Source: Cheiracanthium punctorium (taxonomy: Eukaryota; Arthropoda; Arachnida; Araneae; Cheiracanthiidae). From it: 64,000 bases of DNA. The position numbers and the translations under genes are program-made. Below are positions 58,040 to 64,000 of the stretch, piece after piece; the stretch's first letter is position 1; every line of letters begins with the position of its first letter. The stretch spans positions 42,911-106,910 of the forward strand of contig JAWZYV010013559.1 in assembly GCA_038373885.1 (NCBI GenBank), written 5' to 3'. A model generated the notes under the pieces. The model was not told the origin of the DNA. It saw nothing but the letters and a program-made list of their open reading frames with translations, and made no database searches.

Positions 58040-58262
58040 TTGATGATTTGTTGTTGTTGTGGTATTATCTACACGTGGAATCCAGGCCTATGGGTGGGGT
58101 GCCCTCCGTGGGGATCTTTCTAAGGGGTCCTTACCCGTATTTACCCTAAGTTTCGTAGGAAACCACGGAAAACTCCGAACGGTTAGGTCAGCGGGCTCGA
58201 CCTGGTTTTGAACCAGGCACCTCCCGTCTCCCAGTTCAGAGCGCTATACGCTCGGCCACTTG
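58040..58262 (-). repeat. tRNA-derived SINE, family 2 (fuller reverse copy)
   Basis: Minus strand: AAGTGGCCGAGCGTATAGCG (head with A box, from 58261), ACTGGGAGACGGGAGGTGCC, B box GGTTCAAAACC (about 58214-58204), then CGGAGTTTTCCGTGGTTTCC and a (CAA)n tail at 58040-58050. This copy shows the intact tRNA-like head that is shortened at 23465. Confidence 0.8.
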
Positions 58263-58442
58263 ATGAAAGATGGTTTTGTAACACTCAAAACGTACGTTTT
58301 GTGTTTTTTCATGTGTTTTGTTTTTCTAACAAATTATTGTATACTTATTTTGATCTTAAAAGAACACCTTTTTTTCTTTGAGTGTTTTCATGTGACGTAT
58401 TCAATTCGCTTGGTAAAATTTTTTTCTCGCTTATCTTTAGGG

Positions 58443-58624
58443 CACATATGGCCAATCGCCGGCCCGCGGGCCGGGTGTGGCCCGCCACGGCTTTTTATCC
58501 GGTTCGCGGAACATATCAAAACTCGTATTAACCATCTAAAATCCCATACAAATCTCAATTATCTCGCCACTTCGCTAAAATACTAAAGTTTGGCCTGCAA
58601 CTTTTCAAAAGTTGCCCATACCTG
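58443..58624. mobile_element. hAT-like MITE, 182 bp
   Basis: A perfect 8-bp duplication CTTTAGGG lies at 58435-58442 and 58625-58632. Ends CACATATGGCCAATCG and, reversed, CAGGTATGGGCAACTTTT. Subterminal GGCCCGCGGGCCGGGTGTGG is the GC-rich segment often seen in this MITE type. Confidence 0.9.
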
Positions 58625-58653
58625 CTTTAGGGAGTTACCTGTATATTTAGTTA

Positions 58654-58825
58654 CAGAGGCGTATATACGGGAAGGCCTCGGGGGCCCGGGACCCCTTCGA
58701 AAATATGCGATTATTAAAAACAGCTGTTTTAAAACATTTAAATTTACTTTAGTAACAAAAAGGTTTAAAATACCTGATCTCCCCTCCTCCCCCCCCCCCT
58801 CCCGAAATAGAAACCTTCGCTACTG
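58654..58825. mobile_element. hAT-like MITE, 172 bp
   Basis: Ends CAGAGGCGTATATACGG and, reversed, CAGTAGCGAAGGTTTC. Flanks are ATTTAGTTA on the left and ATTTAGTA on the right (58826-58833), an 8-bp duplication with one T indel. It lies 21 bp from the previous MITE's duplication. Confidence 0.8.
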
Positions 58826-58984
58826 ATTTAGTATATTCTCTCTGAGAACCTCATCCATGAAACCAGAGCACGGTTTTTCGAAAAGATCCAAGTCCGTCAT
58901 CACCAGTCATCACGTTACAGTGGTGCCCTCTTTCTGTTTAAGTACAAACTATTATTTAAAAGCGTAAAATTCCAGCAACCAGAT

Positions 58985-59100
58985 ACGGTGTTTCGTCCCA
59001 TAATAATCGCACTTTTTTGTCAATTTTTCATGGTGAAGATCTAGGTTTCGACTATCATGCGGGGAAGTCTACTACATAAAATTGTACACTCTAATGCTAA
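58985..59100 (+). repeat. Interspersed repeat copy (relative of 1365-1500)
   Basis: ACGGTGTTTCGTCCCATAAT, TCGCACTTTTTTGTCAATTT and TTCATGGTGAAGATCTA match the repeat at 1368-1440. Confidence 0.5.
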
Positions 59101-60320
59101 AACATTACTGGTATTATAATAAAATAACTGACTTACCAAATGTTTCTAGTTTATGTGTCGTATATAAAATATTCTTTTCTTCAATTGTACACAAAAAACG
59201 GGCATTTTTCTTTTTATATGCAGAGTTGGTGTTTTGTCCACTTTTTTTGTAAAAAGTCTGGGAGGCTGGTCGAAATTGAACGAAACGGACAAAATAAAAA
59301 TCACCGAATTAGAGTATTGTTATCGTGCAGAAAAAACCCGTATTCCTGCATTTTAACAAAGATATTAATGAAACTTTTTAACAAAAATAAGAATGTTTTT
59401 TTAACTATTCAATAAGTAATCACATATGAATCTTATATAATCCAATAAATTGACAAAGAAAAGATAAACTTACATAGTAAAGCAATTAATTTTATGGAAT
59501 ACTTTGGTGAAAAAGTAAACTTAACAAAATAAAATAACAAATTAGTTATTAAATAATTAATTTAATTACATTGTACATGAAACAGGGGGTCTGTTTTCTA
59601 ATATAGCATATACTTATGTATTTTTATTGAAAAAATAAAATAAAATACAGACTTTAATTTCTATATACCATGTAAAAATATAGTACTGAGAGAATAGTAA
59701 ACATTTTCACAATTTTATTTTAAATTCATTATATTTCTAAAACTTTTGTTGGAAATGAAAGATTTCTTCATTTAATCTTCATTTGAAAATCAATCATTTC
59801 ATGCTTACTAAAATCAGTTCTGCTTCAAACCTGAATCACACTCAAAAACTAGAATAAATACTAAAATTCTGAACCAAAACTAAAAAAGGAAAATTAACTT
59901 GAAATTTACTTTAATTCGCCTTCATTCAAGAGCCAATTCTATGCTGCATACAACAGTTATAAGTTTTTTGCCAAGACTGAATGAGAACATGAACCAGAAC
60001 TAAGAGGTGAACTTATAACTTCTCTGCTCTTTACTCAGTCATACTGAGTTGCATCAGCAGTGCAGTCGGATGCTTCATTTATTATTGTTAAGTGTAGAAA
60101 AAACTATGTTCTTTATGTCAGTTTCATCGGTAGTGGAGTTTACATGTTTTAGTATACTTAAAGTGTTGGATTCGTTTTTCTTTTTCTTTTTTCCCACAAA
60201 AAATGCAAAGATGAGTACAGTTCCAGATAAATGTGGTAGAAAAAAAGATCCAATAAAAAGATTTTCTGAAGAAATGACTAAAAATGGTTAAAATTGGTGG
60301 AATGTGCTGTAAAGAGTGCT
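59101..60320. other. No gene seen
   Basis: AT-rich DNA with short lysine- and phenylalanine-rich frames and a T run near 60174-60193. Confidence 0.35.
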
Positions 60321-60327
60321 TTAGTAG

Positions 60328-60483
60328 CAGGGCCGTACCCCAAAAAAAAATTTCGGGGGGGGGGGGGGAACAAAAGGTGAAAAAGGCTAAATTTTTCATA
60401 AAAAGGCTTCATTATTACTGTTTTGTTAACAAAATTTTAAATTTCGGCGGGGAACTGGACCCCCCCCCCTGGGTACGGCCTTG
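60328..60483. mobile_element. hAT-like MITE (GCCGTACCC family), copy 3
   Basis: Ends CAGGGCCGTACCCCA and, reversed, CAAGGCCGTACCCAG. TTTAGTAG (60320-60327) and TCTAGTAG (60484-60491) form an 8-bp duplication with one mismatch. Interior AAAAGGTGAAAAAGGCTAAA and TTTTGTTAACAAAATTTTAA are shared with 46096-46269. Confidence 0.85.
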
Positions 60484-60559
60484 TCTAGTAGCATTAGTGC
60501 TAAAGCACATAGAATATGAAACCATTAGAAAAATGTCCCAAAAGACGAAAGTGTAAACA

Positions 60560-61090
60560 AGACTCTGATTCTCAGTATCTATATAAATAAAACAAACTGT
60601 AAAATGTCAGTTGGTTGGTTGGTTAGTTAGTTAGTTTGTCTGCGTCTCACATAGAAAAGAGTTTCACATAGAAAAGAGAAAAAGTTTTTGAAATTTTCAT
60701 TCAGTTGGAATTGTGCATTTTTCTGCGCAGCTTTCCCCCATATATTTCTAATGTATTACATCCAGAAAAAAGACGTTAGAAATATCAATTTTAATTTTGT
60801 TTAATCACACTCAAGAATAATGATATATTTACTTTCCAACTTAATGGAATAAGGAACGAAAATAGGGAAGACCCATGGATTATAATACGCTTTTAATATA
60901 AAGCACTGTAGTGCGTATTTAAAATCAGATTGTCTTACTATCTAAAAATTATTATTTTTTTTTTTTATTGCTTTCTCTCCCACCACCGCCCCCTCCAATA
61001 ATTTTTCAGCTTGTCCTGTGCCTGGCATGACCTGTAAGAACTGTGTTAAGAGAATCCGTTTTCAAACTTCGCTCCAAGTTTTCACTTTTG
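60560..61090 (+). repeat. Retroelement-like tail (TTGG)n and interspersed family member
   Basis: TCTATATAAATAAAACAAAC followed by (GGTT)n/(AGTT)n at 60611-60637 looks like a dispersed repeat end. At 60843-61090 ATGGAATAAGGAACGAAAAT, CCCATGGATTATAATACGC and TCCGTTTTCAAACTTCGC text match the family at 51833-52075 and 7850-8000. Confidence 0.5.
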
Positions 61091-61770
61091 AAATCCACAT
61101 CATTTTAATGTCACGAGTTTAAAATTACATTAGAAATACAATCAGATTAACAGATTTAGGACTGAAAAATTTCACCTAAAAACGAAGTATAGTTTTGAAA
61201 TTTTCCGAATTTTTAAATAACTGTCCCGTAGACCTCGTGTCAACTCAAGCCATTGTGTTTTTTTTTTTTTTTTTTTTTGAGCTGCACAAAATTTTGTGTG
61301 ATTTTTTGCATCCTACATTAATATTGAATTTTACTTGAGTAAAAAAAACACATACTTTTCACCATGCAGAGCAATGTAAAACTACGTTTTTCTCGAACAA
61401 ATGTTAGATCACGTGGCGGAAAGAGAAAGAAACCGGAGCATCGCCTTGTTAGACTAAATCACGTGGAGCGTGGGCGTGTTGCAGTTATTTACAATTTCAA
61501 AGCAATTAAGTCGTAAATATTTTAAATATTTCGCGTGAAGTAAATTGGCCAAATAATGTTCCATTAGGATTCATCATATTGCTGTTTTAACTGTGATTCA
61601 CGGATCGAAAACAGATTTAAGATGATTTATTGGATCCATCATCAATCCAGAGCAAATTTTTAGATCAGAATAGAGTGCTTACAGAATTTCGAAATGATAA
61701 CAAGATGTGCTTAATAAACGGTTGACTAGGCTGATTAATGAGATCCGGAAATCTTTCGTTTCATATAGAT

Positions 61771-62088
61771 CAGCGGTACTCAAACTTTTAATATTGCACC
61801 CCCTCACATTCCTCAGCATGCATTCGATTTTTTATTGTTCAACTGTGACCATCTAGTCGACTTTTTTTACAGAATAAATCGGTCTTTCTTGAATAAACAT
61901 TTTTTTTCTCTATAATTTTCTGGTTGTAATACGAAATTTTATGCTTTCGTGTAAAAATAAGAATAAATAAGATGCTCTTTTAAAATATGCATTATCACTC
62001 ACTCTTTACCTGTTTTTTCTCGACCCTCCCCCTTCAAATGCTCTGCACCCCACCAAGGGGGTCACGCCCCACCAGTTGGGAACAGCTG
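61771..62088. mobile_element. hAT-like MITE, 318 bp
   Basis: Ends CAGCGGTACTCAAACTTTT and, reversed, CAGCTGTTCCCAACTGG, the classic CAG.GGT.CCCAA layout of hAT-type MITEs. Flanking ATATAGAT and ATATGAGC may be an eroded duplication. No coding capacity. Confidence 0.7.
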
Positions 62089-62094
62089 ATATGA

Positions 62095-62966
62095 GCCGAG
62101 TAATTATCTCATGCATTTATTTACTACAAACTGCATTTTAGATGCGTTAAAAACTGAATTTCGTTGGCTATTATATTAAAATCAATGGAAAGAAAGAAAA
62201 TGTGAAGGTCGACCTCAAGGAGTTCTTTGTCAATAAATTATTTTACTGCAAACCTTGAGGTCTGAATATTTCAGTTTTAGCAGTGACAAAGAAAATTCAA
62301 CCAACATGTTTAAATAATTAACGATTGCTATAACAAGAACAACAAAAAAAGCGTTTGTCGGTGCTAAGTCTGGGGTGGACACAAAGTGATTTTCTTGTGT
62401 GTCCATTTAATTAATTGCATACATGTTTTATTTACTTCATTCGAACTTAAATCTATGAAAGTCTTCTTTCGTTTATCCCTATAAAAGATTTAAAAATATT
62501 ACAAATACTATTTTTGACGATGTGCACTGTATCTAAAGTATTCCTTTATGAATTTCTTTAATATATTTTATTGTTTTAACAGATGAACGACTTCGAACAT
62601 AACAGCCCTTGGACGTTGATACGTAGAGACTTTCCAGTGAGCCTTGTAGGAAATTCCTTTGTCGCCCTCTGAATTAATTAACTCTATTGCCATCAAAAAA
62701 GGGAGGTGCACAACTAGATGCTACAACACTCCCAAGCACGAAATTCCAAAATTTTTCGTCTAATAGTTTTTGAGCTATGCGAGATGCATACATACATGGA
62801 TACTGACGTCATGCAGAATTTTGCCAAAATAGATTCAGGGATATTCAAAATCAATTTTTCCTCCACAATCTGAAAACCAAAAATTTGCGCTATCTAATAC
62901 TTTTTTTTCATCGTAAAAGGAAGAGAAAAGGTTTTGAATACTTCTCTCTCTAGAAAGAATATTATC

Positions 62967-63000
<34 letters not shown>

Positions 63001-63570
63001 ACATTATCCAAAATGAAATTATGAAATGTATTACAACTTGAACTATCTTTATCAATTTTCTTTATTGTTTTGAACTTATTTCTAAAACTATGACCTATTT
63101 TTATTATCTTATAAAGTTTCAATACTTTGTAACTTAAAAAAAAGCACTTCTATAAAACTTTTAAATTAACAAACCATTCCTTTTTAAATCTCAGACCAGA
63201 TATTATTTTTTTCTTCGTTGAAAGTTGTCTTATCAAATACGATTACCTACACACTTTATTTATTTATTTATTTATTTTCAATGAATCAAGCAAGAAGAAG
63301 TAAATTATATTTCATATTACTAGCAAAAATTGATAACATTTTCTTTCACTTTATTTTTTTTTTGGGGGGGGGGGGGCACAAATGTAGTTTTATATTATTC
63401 TACAATTTACTGAACTATAAGAATATATTGAGCTTTTTTTTAATTCATTTTTGTTTTATTATTTTTAATTTTAATTTTAATTTGTTTTCCTTTCCTGTCT
63501 GTGAATATTTTCCTCGGCAAGCAATATCATGTCTATTTTTTCCAAAGATAAACTTCTGTTATCAGTCACT
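62095..63570. other. No gene; (TG)n microsatellite
   Basis: A pure (TG)n run lies at 62969-62996. (TTTA)n at 63255-63275 and a G run at 63364-63377. The 138-codon frame 63218-63634 is hydrophobic, AT-driven and without domain; not called. Confidence 0.4.
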
Positions 63571-63631
63571 CACTCTGAACGTTAACCGGAAGAGTGTCCG
63601 TAGTACATGTGTTACTATCAGAAACCTAAGA

Positions 63632-63934
63632 TGACGTAGGATCGTGTGACGTCGTGGGACATTTCTGAACTTAAGAGTCCCTCCAATTCTGAACCAAACC
63701 GTTGCAACGCATTGCACATCGCGGCCCGATAAAAAGGGAAAATTCCCCTTCACTGAAACGCTGAACTCGAACTAGCTCAGTTTTGGTTTCTGTTTCCGCT
63801 GCTTTTTAAGAGGAGCGAGCTCTTCTCCCCGAAGGTCATTCATACATTGATTAACCAGATCCAGCGCTTTCTTTGAAAGAGAGAGGGGATTCTTAGAGAG
63901 CGTTTCAGAAGACTTGTTTTATTCTAGATATTTG
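63632..63934 (+). promoter_or_regulatory. Candidate promoter and untranslated first exon
   Basis: Two CRE-like words (TGACGTAG 63632, TGACGTCG 63647) precede a TATA-like GATAAAAAGGG (63728) by about 81 bp. An initiator-like TTCACTG is at 63749. The following about 180 bp is GC-richer, contains no ATG, and ends at TTTGGTAAGTG, a near-perfect splice donor (intron from 63935). Together this looks like promoter plus a 5' UTR exon of a gene continuing to the right of the window. There is no coding sequence to name the gene. Confidence 0.4.
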
Positions 63935-64000
63935 GTAAGTGTTGCACTTATTTTTTACTCTCTCTAGTTCTTTTCGCTCTCAACCCTCTAATGCCCATGA

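Overview
The window is AT-rich eukaryotic DNA. It has no operons, no long intact reading frames, many diverged interspersed repeats, tRNA-derived SINEs, Ty3/gypsy and Tc1/mariner relics and long homopolymer runs. I read it as intergenic or deep-intronic DNA of an arthropod. A spider or other arachnid is my best guess, from the style of the gypsy and mariner proteins; this is inference and no sequence here proves it. I could not support a single complete host protein-coding gene. The short open frames (60-170 codons) fall in repeats, palindromes or low-complexity DNA.

Layout. 0-13 kb: diverged AT-rich DNA with a candidate promoter (CRE plus TATA box, 2.15-2.25 kb), a long-TIR element (4.0-4.9 kb), a tRNA-type SINE (8.6 kb), a broken mariner-like element (9.2-9.8 kb) and a 270-bp duplication (12.3 kb). 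13.5-28.4 kb: a cluster of seven copies of a roughly 500-bp element flanked by TTAA, with CCCTTT termini like piggyBac-type MITEs and a giant internal palindrome, plus one older relative. One copy sits inside a 432-bp-class hAT-like element and is itself split by another hAT-like MITE, giving three nested levels with target duplications at each. 28.7-30.1 kb: four nearly identical 343-bp tandem units. 30-45 kb: SINE heads, a 1.19-kb TIR element, a transposase scrap, 157-bp and 147-bp tandem arrays, a 2.16-kb Tc1-like element carrying a nested hAT MITE, and two copies of an element whose core is a 48-bp minisatellite of different length. 46-57 kb: a GC-rich island, a decayed Ty3/gypsy RNase H-integrase region with inverted duplications, a miRNA-sized hairpin, a third SINE type, a decayed ORF split by a hAT MITE, an internally deleted mariner-like element with 120-bp TIRs, and a gypsy reverse transcriptase scrap. 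57-64 kb: SINE, four hAT-like MITEs and, at the right edge, a CRE/TATA promoter candidate followed by a possible untranslated first exon with a good splice donor.

The main biology is transposon archaeology: several elements can be delimited to the base by their target-site duplications and ordered in time by nesting. A second theme is a recurring architecture in four GC-rich islands (a TGACGT site 68-92 bp upstream of a TATA-like box, all on the + strand), which may mark real host promoters. I did not find a convincing new biological system. The best candidates for novelty are the palindromic TTAA element family and the minisatellite-core element.
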